From: CAWGCE01 sp964480915
Lineage (GTDB): Bacteria > Planctomycetota > Planctomycetia > Pirellulales > Pirellulaceae
Length of the DNA stretch: 64,000 nucleotides
Assembly: GCA_964480915.1 (NCBI GenBank)
Contig: CAYZRS010000005.1
Location: 79,794 to 143,793 of the forward strand
Reading direction: 5' to 3'
The number at the start of each line of letters is the position of its first letter. Positions within the stretch are counted from its first letter, which is position 1. A program made the translations under genes and the position numbers. A model generated the notes under the pieces. That model saw nothing but the letters and a program-made list of their open reading frames with translations, was not told where the DNA came from and made no database searches. This document shows, in pieces, positions 53,747-61,027 of the stretch.

Positions 53747-54754
53747 ATGGCTTCCAGTATGCGAACTGATTCAATGGATACCAAAACGACGAAGCCCCAA
53801 CGACCGTTTCGACGAGCCGTCTTTCGCGGTCTTGGTGTCATTTTGCCACCGCTATTAACCATCCTGTTCCTTTTATGGGTATGGAACTCGGTGCAGAAGT
53901 ACGTCGTCTCCCCGATCGAATCGCTGGCTCAAAAAACACTCGTCAACCGCATCTCGGAAGTCTACGACGAGCCACCGGTCGGTGTCAAAATTGTTGACGA
54001 AGCTGGCCGACCGCGCTCATTCCGACACGGCGAAAAGGTATTTACTCAATTACCGACAAAGCAGTGGATACCTCGGGAAGTCAGCAAGACGGTTCTCCAA
54101 TCGCCAGGCGCAGCACTGCCCACAACGGCCGAAGCGTTCTACGAACGGTACGTGCAACTTCGATGGCTAAAGCCGTCGGTCGTCTTGCCAATGATCTTTT
54201 GCCTCTTCCTGATGCTCGTCTACTTGTTGGGTAAATTCATTGCGGCGAGAGTCGGTCGGATATTCGTTGAGACCTTTGAACGCATGATCGATCAACTGCC
54301 GTTCGTGGGAACGGTTTACGGCACCGTGAAACAAGTGACCGACATTGCATTTAGCGACAAAGAGGTCGAATTCACACGAGCCGTCGCGGTCGAGTACCCG
54401 CGTAAAGGAATGTGGTCGGTCGGGTTTGTCACTGGTGAGAGCATGCCGGTCATCGCTGACGCGGCTGGAGAACCTGTGATTTCCGTGTTGATGCCAACGT
54501 CACCAGCGCCCTTTACCGGCTTTACGATCACGGTGCGAAAAAGCGAAACGATCGAGCTGAACATTACGCGAGATCAGGCATTCCAGTTCGTGGTCAGTTG
54601 CGGGGTCGTCCGGCCTGGTCAAAAGTCTGGCAGTGCGGAGGATCAAGTCAACGAGGCGATTGCCGCTTCGACGGCTCAACGAAGAGCAGCACCCGGCGCC
54701 ATCAGTACCGCCGCAACCGCTCCTTTACCGACGACAACCGATTCCACCAGCTAG
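53747..54754 (+). CDS. DUF502 family membrane protein
   Basis: The 335-residue protein has a hydrophobic helix at about 30-55 (GLGVILPPLLTILFLLWVWN) and a second at about 145-170 (PSVVLPMIFCLFLMLVYLLGKF), then the DUF502 hallmark PFVGTVYGTVKQVTD, RAVAVEYPRKGMWSVGFVTGE and VLMPTSPAPFTGF. The function of the family is not known; it is inner-membrane located. hemC starts 32 bases downstream in the same direction. Confidence 0.88.
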   Translation: MASSMRTDSMDTKTTKPQRPFRRAVFRGLGVILPPLLTILFLLWVWNSVQKYVVSPIESLAQKTLVNRISEVYDEPPVGVKIVDEAGRPRSFRHGEKVFTQLPTKQWIPREVSKTVLQSPGAALPTTAEAFYERYVQLRWLKPSVVLPMIFCLFLMLVYLLGKFIAARVGRIFVETFERMIDQLPFVGTVYGTVKQVTDIAFSDKEVEFTRAVAVEYPRKGMWSVGFVTGESMPVIADAAGEPVISVLMPTSPAPFTGFTITVRKSETIELNITRDQAFQFVVSCGVVRPGQKSGSAEDQVNEAIAASTAQRRAAPGAISTAATAPLPTTTDSTS

Positions 54755-54786
54755 GACATTCGGTTAAGGTCAATCGTCTTGGACCG

Positions 54787-55758
54787 ATGCTGTTCTCCAC
54801 CACTTGCGATTCGATGCCCTCTCCGCCCACTCCTCCGTCAACTCCGCGCCCGACTTCCCTACGGCTTGGTACGCGTTCCAGTCAGCTGGCTCTCGTGCAG
54901 GCGCATGGAATCGCAAACCGACTTGAAGCGGCCGGTCACCGTGTCGAGATTGTGCACATCAGAACGAAGGGCGATCAGTCCACGCAGCCGTTATCTCAAG
55001 CTGGCGGCATCGGTCTCTTTACCAAAGCGATCCAGCAAGCGCTGCTCGACCAAGAAATTGATTTCGCTGTTCACAGCTTGAAGGACCTGCCCACGGAATC
55101 GATTCCTGGGCTCACCTTGGCAGCCGTTCCGGAGCGCGAGCTGGTCAATGATGTCATCGTGACCGAATCCGGATCGGCACTCGACCAAATTCCTCACGGT
55201 GCACGGATCGGCACGGGCAGTGTTCGACGGAGAGCCCAATTGCTCAGCCAACGGAGTGATCTTCAGGTCTTAGATATTCGCGGCAACGTGGACACTCGAT
55301 TAGAAAAACTCGCTGTTGGTGATTTCGAGGCGATTATTCTCGCCGCCGCCGGCCTCAAAAGACTGGGAAAAATTGACGACCGATGCTGGCATGTCCCGCT
55401 CAAGCTGATGCTCCCAGCCGTCGGACAAGGCGCCTTGGGCATCGAAGCCCGCATCGACGATGCAGAGACAATCGGCTCTTTAAGCGCTCTCAACGACCCC
55501 GCAGCCAGAGCTGCCGTGACCGCCGAGCGTTCTCTGCTGCAGGCATTAACGGCCGGCTGTTTGGCGCCGGTCGGTGCGCTTGGAATTTCGTCCCACGATG
55601 AACTCCAACTCTCGGCAGCCGTCTTTAGCCAGGACGGAACGCAGAAAATCGCGGCTGAGCGCGCAGGCAGACCGGATCAGGCTCAATCGCTGGGCCACGA
55701 ATTGGCAGAGGAATTGCTAAGCCGTGGTGCAGGACCGCTCATCCAAGCTGCTCGTTGA
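54787..55758 (+). CDS. hemC: Porphobilinogen deaminase HemC
   Basis: HemC joins four porphobilinogen units into hydroxymethylbilane in tetrapyrrole synthesis. The ATG at 54787 gives 323 residues; ATG at 54814 is an alternative, and neither has a strong ribosome binding site. The motifs are intact: LRLGTRSSQLALVQA, KTKGDQ-like RTKGDQST, HSLKDLPT, GTGSVRRRAQ, RGNVDTRL, and the cofactor-binding Cys in TAGCLAPVGA. It lies close behind the DUF502 gene. Confidence 0.95.
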   Translation: MLFSTTCDSMPSPPTPPSTPRPTSLRLGTRSSQLALVQAHGIANRLEAAGHRVEIVHIRTKGDQSTQPLSQAGGIGLFTKAIQQALLDQEIDFAVHSLKDLPTESIPGLTLAAVPERELVNDVIVTESGSALDQIPHGARIGTGSVRRRAQLLSQRSDLQVLDIRGNVDTRLEKLAVGDFEAIILAAAGLKRLGKIDDRCWHVPLKLMLPAVGQGALGIEARIDDAETIGSLSALNDPAARAAVTAERSLLQALTAGCLAPVGALGISSHDELQLSAAVFSQDGTQKIAAERAGRPDQAQSLGHELAEELLSRGAGPLIQAAR

Positions 55759-55825
55759 GGCAACTCAAATTCGTTCAAGTATCCGCCTGCCGGCACTCCG
55801 CTGAGCGGGCGAACGGGGCTGTCGA

Positions 55826-55851
55826 TTGCATGCAATGATACCTGCATGCAA
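55826..55851. promoter_or_regulatory. Double TGCATGCA dyad upstream of fliW
   Basis: TTGCATGCA (55826-55834) and TGCATGCAA (55843-55851) form a nine-base inverted repeat with an eight-base gap; each arm also contains the self-complementary TGCATGCA. It lies about 150 bases before the fliW start and resembles a two-site operator. No regulator can be named. Confidence 0.4.
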
Positions 55852-56001
55852 ACCTCCCCCCCGAATGCCAAGTTTCTTCTGCCATTTGGCTCAAGCTGAA
55901 ATTTTTCTGGTGAAGCGCGTGTGGTTTGGTCGAAATGACTGGGGGGACTTTATCGTCTTTGCGACCGTGAGCTTTCTTTTCTGAACACGACGGGCCGAGC
56001 C

Positions 56002-56442
56002 ATGTTGATCAACACGAATAAGTTTGGATCACTCGAAATTGATGCCGAAGCGCTGATTGTTTTTCCAGACGGTATTGTTGGGTTCGAAGACCAACGGCAT
56101 TGGGTGCTTCTGTCGGAATCCAACAGCAGTTCGGTAGGCTGGCTGCAAAGCGTTCGAGACCCCGGTCTGGCGTTCTGCGTTGTTACGCCCAACGCCTTTG
56201 TACGCAGCTATGCCTTGCGTATTTCACGTAATCAGCTGGAAGCGTTGCCCTGGTCTCGCGAAGACAGTTCGCTGGTCCTGGCACTCGTCAGTTGCCACGA
56301 CGGGCAACTCTCGATGAATCTCAAGGCGCCGGTCGTCGTGAATCTGGATCGCCAGATCGCCTGCCAGGTTGTCTCCAGCGACGATGAACCACTCCGCTAC
56401 CCTCTTCCGGTACAAGCCGCACCGTTGCGCAAGAGCGCCTAA
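56002..56442 (+). CDS. fliW: Flagellar assembly factor FliW
   Basis: FliW binds and inhibits CsrA until flagellin displaces it, so it ties flagellin synthesis to export. The 146-residue protein has the family pattern (IVFPDGIVGFEDQRHWVLL, LQSVRDPGLAFCVVTPNAF, LNLKAPVVVNLDRQIACQVV-like). csrA lies 297 bases downstream in the same direction, a looser arrangement than the usual overlap. No flagellin gene is in the window. Confidence 0.93.
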   Translation: MLINTNKFGSLEIDAEALIVFPDGIVGFEDQRHWVLLSESNSSSVGWLQSVRDPGLAFCVVTPNAFVRSYALRISRNQLEALPWSREDSSLVLALVSCHDGQLSMNLKAPVVVNLDRQIACQVVSSDDEPLRYPLPVQAAPLRKSA

Positions 56443-56739
56443 CGCGACTTTCATAAGCCAGGAAACATGAGAAGCTCAGGCCAATCTGTGGCTTTGGGCA
56501 ACATCTGCGGCCGATACCTTTCTCAGACAGAAGTGCTATCGCTAGCACATTTAGTCTACGTACGGTCGCCTACCACGTCGGCCAGGCGAGTTCGAGGACG
56601 AACGCACCCGTACGAGTATGGAAAAGACGCCAGTATCAATCGCCTTGCAGGGAAGCAGGTCGGAGTCTCACCGACATGCTGGCAAAACGGAGCTAACGGC
56701 CGCGACGAGAGTTGAGGCTGAGAATAAAAGGAGCTGACG
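56443..56739. other. Intergenic leader between fliW and csrA
   Basis: No gene is convincing here. Read on the plus strand it contains GTGCTA/TAGCAC with a TCGC loop (56533-56548), TCGCCT/AGGCGA about 20 bases later, and GTCGG/CCGAC around AGTCTCA near 56670. AAAAGGAGCTGA immediately before the csrA start contains an AAGGA that could be a CsrA-binding site for autoregulation. Confidence 0.35.
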
Positions 56740-56964
56740 ATGCTTGTGCTTTCCCGTCACCGTGATGAAAGCATCATGATTGGAGATGACGTCGTAGTTA
56801 CGATTGTCGACATTCGTGGTGACAAGGTCCGCTTGGGAATCGAAGCGCCGACGAGCATTCCGGTGCATCGTCAGGAAGTCTACGAAGCGATCAAGCGTGA
56901 AAACCAACAGGCGGCCAAAGTTACGCCCCAAGACGCGGGTCATTTAGACCGCGGAAAGTCTTAA
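56740..56964 (+). CDS. csrA: Carbon storage regulator CsrA
   Basis: CsrA binds GGA in mRNA leaders and represses or stabilises translation. The 74-residue protein has MLVLSRHRDESIMIGDD, VVVTIVDIRGDKVRLGIEAP and IPVHRQEVYEAIKREN, the complete core, plus a short polar tail. AAAGGAG precedes the ATG. Its protein partner FliW is encoded just upstream. Confidence 0.95.
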   Translation: MLVLSRHRDESIMIGDDVVVTIVDIRGDKVRLGIEAPTSIPVHRQEVYEAIKRENQQAAKVTPQDAGHLDRGKS

Positions 56965-57015
56965 GAATTCGGTATTCATTCGTTCTGGAACAAAGCAGGT
57001 TCCAATAACAGCGAA

Positions 57016-57049
57016 AGGCCGGACCACAAAGCTCCCTGTGGCCCGGCCT
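57016..57049 (+). terminator. GC-rich stem-loop after csrA
   Basis: AGGCCGGACCACA and TGTGGCCCGGCCT pair over twelve of thirteen positions around AAGCTCCC. No T-run follows, so it may slow polymerase or protect a 3' end rather than terminate by itself. Confidence 0.45.
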
Positions 57050-57241
57050 GGTGACCTTCGCGATCACCAGAAATCCAGGAGCCACCTCGCAAAGAAATCG
57101 ACTCAGTCTTTTCCTGAGCGATCGCGAGCCAATTTTCTCACTGAGGCGACACCCCTGGCGCTTGCCAGATGGAATTCGCTACCCCATTATGGAATGCAGG
57201 TTGCCCGCCTTTCGGGTCAGCTAACATCCCTGGGCACTTTC

Positions 57242-57490
57242 ATGATGCAAGCACTTCCACCAAAACCGAAAACGGTTCAACCATCCGCGAATGGGAAGCG
57301 TGCCCGCAGTTGGCTGACGGTCGCATTCAGCTTGATAATGATCGCCATGACGCTTTCGTTCATCTCGGCGTTTTCCGTCGGATTTACGATCGTCTTGGGA
57401 AGTTTCGTCGCTTTCATATCCTTTCATTATTTCGTCTGGGGTTGGTGGCTGGGAAAAATGATCCAAGACGAAGATGGCGGCGATGGCTGA
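57242..57490 (+). CDS. Small membrane protein
   Basis: With the ATG at 57242 (ATG at 57245 is an alternative) the protein has 82 residues: a basic start (PPKPKTVQPSANGKRAR), then two hydrophobic segments (SWLTVAFSLIMIAMTLSFIS and FTIVLGSFVAFISFHYFVWG) and a short acidic tail. No family is recognised. It is supported mainly by its membrane-protein pattern. Confidence 0.5.
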   Translation: MMQALPPKPKTVQPSANGKRARSWLTVAFSLIMIAMTLSFISAFSVGFTIVLGSFVAFISFHYFVWGWWLGKMIQDEDGGDG

Positions 57491-57649
57491 CTCTCCACGG
57501 GCCAGCTGAGCCCCTGTGCTTGCCACCGTTTCCGGATCGCTGCCATCACTGCTAGTGGCCGCAGACTCAGTCTCATGCAACTTATCGGAATAGCCGATCC
57601 TACATGAGAGAATTGTGAACGCCTTCGCCTGAGCTGCGTAAATCAGAAG

Positions 57650-58324
57650 ATGTGCACAAGCGGTGTCGTCTCGGTATCCATCAGCCTAAAGGGCATCATG
57701 CTGTTGCTAGTACTCATTTCTGTCGGCTCACTTTCTTCTTGGTTGCCGCAGTATCCAACCGACGTTTGGTTTGCCGAGCATGGCCAAATCGAAAATCTGC
57801 AGGCTGCATTTCTCGTAATCGCCATGGCTGCATTTCTCGTTCGCATACCGTTCACGGTAAATTCGGCGGCGAGAATGTTCTATGTTGGCGCAGCGCTGTT
57901 CTGCCTCAGCTGCACGCTACGCGAAATCGACGTCGAAGACTTACAGGTACATGACTTCTGGATCGTGGTCGGTTCGGGCAGCGGCCGAAATCTAATTTTG
58001 GGTGCTGCTTGGGCAGCCTGGATTGCGATTGGATTCCGTCAAAGAGAAGCCATTTGGGACCTGGGCATGTCGATTCTGCGTCAGCCTGTCGGAAAGTACT
58101 TCCTTGCCGCAGCGGCCCTGGTCGTCGCAGGTGCGCTTTTCGATAAGGGGCTGGTTCCCTTCCCAAATCAACTCGCTTGGGAAGAGGCTTGCGAACTCAT
58201 GGGCTACGGAACACTCTGTTTTGCCTCCCATCGGCTGCAGGTTGATCCAGGGCGCCACCGGACGCCACTTCGCCCGCGTCAGCAAACGGTAATCGAGAAG
58301 CGCACCACCTTGGAAGGAGCGTAA
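57650..58324 (+). CDS. Polytopic membrane protein of unknown function
   Basis: The 224-residue protein (ATG at 57650; ATG at 57698 is an alternative) has several hydrophobic segments: MLLLVLISVGSLSSWL, LQAAFLVIAMAAFLV, FYVGAALFCLSC, LILGAAWAAWIAIGF and YFLAAAALVVAGALF. The segment EHGQIENLQAAFL and REIDVEDLQVHDFW are polar and conserved-looking. The tail is basic. No family is recognised. Confidence 0.55.
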   Translation: MCTSGVVSVSISLKGIMLLLVLISVGSLSSWLPQYPTDVWFAEHGQIENLQAAFLVIAMAAFLVRIPFTVNSAARMFYVGAALFCLSCTLREIDVEDLQVHDFWIVVGSGSGRNLILGAAWAAWIAIGFRQREAIWDLGMSILRQPVGKYFLAAAALVVAGALFDKGLVPFPNQLAWEEACELMGYGTLCFASHRLQVDPGRHRTPLRPRQQTVIEKRTTLEGA

Positions 58325-58512
58325 GAGCAAGAGGGGCTGTAACCTATCGAAATTGGTGAAACCTTGACGATCGGTCGGGTCTGGAATAAGCGAGTACTCG
58401 ATTTCGCCCACAATCAGCTTGGGTTGTGCTAAATTAGGAGTCTGCGGGTTGCTGCTCTGATGATGACTGGCTCGCATGCGGCTAGTCCTTAACGCGATGT
58501 TTGAGTGTTTGC

Positions 58513-59754
58513 ATGACGAGTTGGCAATCACAGCTGCGAAATTCTATCGATCGCCAATTCGATGGCTTGGTCGAGCTTCGTCGACATCTACATCGCTATC
58601 CTGAACTTTCGGGAAAAGAAAATCAGACGAGTTTTCGAGTCTATCAAGAGCTCGGTGATCGCGGTTTCAAAGTCAGTCTCGGACCCGAAGGGTGCGGCGT
58701 GATTGCCGACCTCACGCCGGATGATTCGCATCGTGGAATTTTCGGCATCCGTGCTGACCTCGATGCGCTCCAGATTCAAGATGAAAAGAATGTTGCTTAT
58801 AAGAGTCAATGCGCAGGTGTGATGCACGCCTGTGGACACGATGCGCATACGACCATCGTCCTTGGAGCGCTCTCCGCCATTGCCGAACTTCACGAAGACG
58901 GCAGCCTGCCGTTCACGCCTAGCGTCCGTGGTGTGTTCCAGCCGGCGGAAGAAATCTGCGTCGGCGCCAAACAGATGATCGAAGTCGGCGCTTTGGACGG
59001 CGTCGAGGCCATGATCGCGACCCATGTCGACCCCACGCGACGATTAGGGAAGATTGGTCTTCGCGAGGGAATCTTCACTGCGAATTGCGATGAGGTCCGC
59101 TTCAAAGTCAAAGGCCGCGGCGGACATGCGGCTCGGCCGCATCAGGCGTTGGACCCGATCAGTTCCGCGGCTCAGCTAATCCACTCCCTCTACCTGCAGC
59201 TGCCTCGCTCTGTCGACAGCCTCGATTCGATGGTCTTCACGATTGGGACCATCAATGGCGGACAAAATGCGAACGTGATCCCAGATCACGTTTCATTGAA
59301 GGGAACGTTGCGGACCCTTGATCGCAAGGTCCGAGAACAGGCCATCCAACAGATCGAACGTATCGCCGATTCGGTCGCTCGCGGATCGCAAACAGAAATC
59401 GAAGTCACTTATGGTGTCAGCGCATACGCGGTCAAGAATCACCCGACATTGGTCAATCTTCTAGAGACCTCGACGACCGACGTACTGGGGCAATCGGCGA
59501 TCCAACGGATTGCCCAACCCAGCATGGGAAGCGAGGACTTTGCATTCTTCACAAGTGAAGTCCCCGCTGCCATGTTCCGGCTCGGTTGCACTTCGGAGCA
59601 CGCCGGCGGTGCCGGACTCCACACGTCACAGTTTGATATCGATGAAGAAGCGATTCGAATTGGTGCCCACGTGATGGCTCACGCGGCGATTGTCTGGATG
59701 GAACGCCAATCGAGCTCGGATAGCGCCAGCGATCCGACGGCTCAAGTGACTTAA
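58513..59754 (+). CDS. M20-family amidohydrolase (hippurate hydrolase/N-acyl-amino acid amidohydrolase-like)
   Basis: The ATG at 58513 gives 413 residues. The co-catalytic metal site is complete: HACGHDAHT, the Glu pair in QPAEEI, ATHVDP, and the C-terminal GLHTSQF; SMGSEDFAFF is the family's late motif. The lid domain lies in the middle (GRGGHAARPHQALDPI). It should deacylate N-acyl amino acids or a related amide. It precedes the ybdK-like gene by 47 bases, likely one operon. Confidence 0.9.
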   Translation: MTSWQSQLRNSIDRQFDGLVELRRHLHRYPELSGKENQTSFRVYQELGDRGFKVSLGPEGCGVIADLTPDDSHRGIFGIRADLDALQIQDEKNVAYKSQCAGVMHACGHDAHTTIVLGALSAIAELHEDGSLPFTPSVRGVFQPAEEICVGAKQMIEVGALDGVEAMIATHVDPTRRLGKIGLREGIFTANCDEVRFKVKGRGGHAARPHQALDPISSAAQLIHSLYLQLPRSVDSLDSMVFTIGTINGGQNANVIPDHVSLKGTLRTLDRKVREQAIQQIERIADSVARGSQTEIEVTYGVSAYAVKNHPTLVNLLETSTTDVLGQSAIQRIAQPSMGSEDFAFFTSEVPAAMFRLGCTSEHAGGAGLHTSQFDIDEEAIRIGAHVMAHAAIVWMERQSSSDSASDPTAQVT

Positions 59755-59801
59755 CGACTCGCGAGAAGCGCAAGCTTCGTAGCGCTGAATAGGAGTTCGT
59801 C

Positions 59802-60932
59802 ATGAAGAAGTTAGTTTTCAGCTCGAACAGCTCACCAACGCTTGGCGTCGAGCTCGAACTGGGACTCGTCGACCACGATTCGATGGCGCTGTCCAGCGCC
59901 GTCCAGCAGTTGCTGCCCGAACTGCCGCCAGACATGCAAGAGTCGGTCAAGCCGGAGCTCATGCAGAGCTTTATTGAAATCAATACTGGCATTTGCAATA
60001 CGGTGGAAGATGCCAAAACCGATCTGACAGCAAAACTACAATCGGTCGAACACGCTTGCGATCGAATTGGCAAACGCCTTTGGTGGGGTGCGACGCATCC
60101 ATTCTCTCACTGGGAAGACCAACAAGTCACACCGAACGAGCGATACGAATCTCTCGTGCAGTTGTTACAAGAGATGGCTAGGAGACTGGTGACTTTCGGA
60201 CTACACGTCCACGTCGGCGTCGATTCGGGCGACAAGGCGGTCATGATCTGTGACCGCATCATGCAACACTTGCCAACGCTGTTGTCACTCAGCTGCAGCA
60301 GCCCTTATTGGGAAGGACGCGATACAGGGCTGAATTCGAACCGATCGAAGATCATGGAAGGGTTACCAACAGCCGGCTTGCCGACGCTGATGCGGAACTG
60401 GAGCGAGTACGTCTGGCTCGTTAACCACATGGTCGAGACCGGCTTCATCAATACGATCCGCGAAATTTGGTGGGACGTTCGTCCGCACCATGGTTTCGGG
60501 ACGGTCGAGGTACGCGTCTGTGATATGCCAGGCAACCTAACCGATGTCTTGGCAATCACTGCACTTGTCCAATCGCTCGTCAAAGCGCTGTCCGACGATA
60601 TCGACCGCGGGGCCTATCAACACGACTGCCACCCCATGATGGTCCGACAAAACAAGTGGCGAGCATGTCGCTATGGCAACCAAGCGCAATTGGTCAATTC
60701 ATACACGCACGAAGTCCAATCGATTAGCCAAATCGTGGCTAATTTGGTCGAGCGTCTCACGCCCACCGCGGAAGAACTGGGTTGCGTTTCCTATCTTCGC
60801 GATTGCAATCGTATCGCCAGCGGTACCGCTTGGGCCGAACAACAACGAGACATCCTTCGCGAAACCGGCGACCCGAAAGAGGTCGTCCGACGTTTGACGG
60901 AAGCGTCTCGCATCAGCGCTCCCATTGTCTAG
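59802..60932 (+). CDS. Carboxylate-amine ligase, YbdK type (glutamate-cysteine ligase family 2)
   Basis: The ATG at 59802 follows ATAGGAG. The 376-residue protein has GVELELGLVD, ELMQSFIEINTG, the ATP/substrate elements THPFSHW and FGLHVHVGVDSGD, and IREIWWDVRPHHGFGTVEVRVCD, the full GCS2/YbdK pattern. YbdK proteins show weak gamma-glutamylcysteine ligase activity in vitro, and their true substrate is unsettled. It is downstream of an M20 amidohydrolase, so ligation and hydrolysis of related amides is conceivable. Confidence 0.92.
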   Translation: MKKLVFSSNSSPTLGVELELGLVDHDSMALSSAVQQLLPELPPDMQESVKPELMQSFIEINTGICNTVEDAKTDLTAKLQSVEHACDRIGKRLWWGATHPFSHWEDQQVTPNERYESLVQLLQEMARRLVTFGLHVHVGVDSGDKAVMICDRIMQHLPTLLSLSCSSPYWEGRDTGLNSNRSKIMEGLPTAGLPTLMRNWSEYVWLVNHMVETGFINTIREIWWDVRPHHGFGTVEVRVCDMPGNLTDVLAITALVQSLVKALSDDIDRGAYQHDCHPMMVRQNKWRACRYGNQAQLVNSYTHEVQSISQIVANLVERLTPTAEELGCVSYLRDCNRIASGTAWAEQQRDILRETGDPKEVVRRLTEASRISAPIV

Positions 60933-60971
60933 CCACGTTCACTCGACACGAAACTTCTGCAAATTGCAAGT

Positions 60972-61003
60972 AAAAAGCCCGCCGCTCGAAGAGCGACGGG
61001 CTT
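60972..61003 (-). terminator. Intrinsic terminator of the secreted protease gene
   Basis: On the minus strand AAGCCCGTCGCTC and GAGCGGCGGGCTT pair with one U-G pair around TTC, followed by TTTTT in the AAAAA block at 60972-60976. It lies 25-56 bases after the stop at 61028 and also caps the plus-strand ligase gene. Confidence 0.85.
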
Positions 61004-61027
61004 GTATCGAATCGATCGTTGCCGGAA

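Noticed and set aside
56500..56700. Possible tRNA or tmRNA in the fliW-csrA gap (GTTCGAG near 56590)
   Set aside because: The GTTCGAG resembles a T-loop, but no acceptor stem or anticodon arm can be paired around it.
57992..58531. 179-codon minus-strand frame opposite the membrane protein at 57650
   Set aside because: It overlaps a better-supported plus-strand gene almost completely, and its product has no coherent domain pattern.
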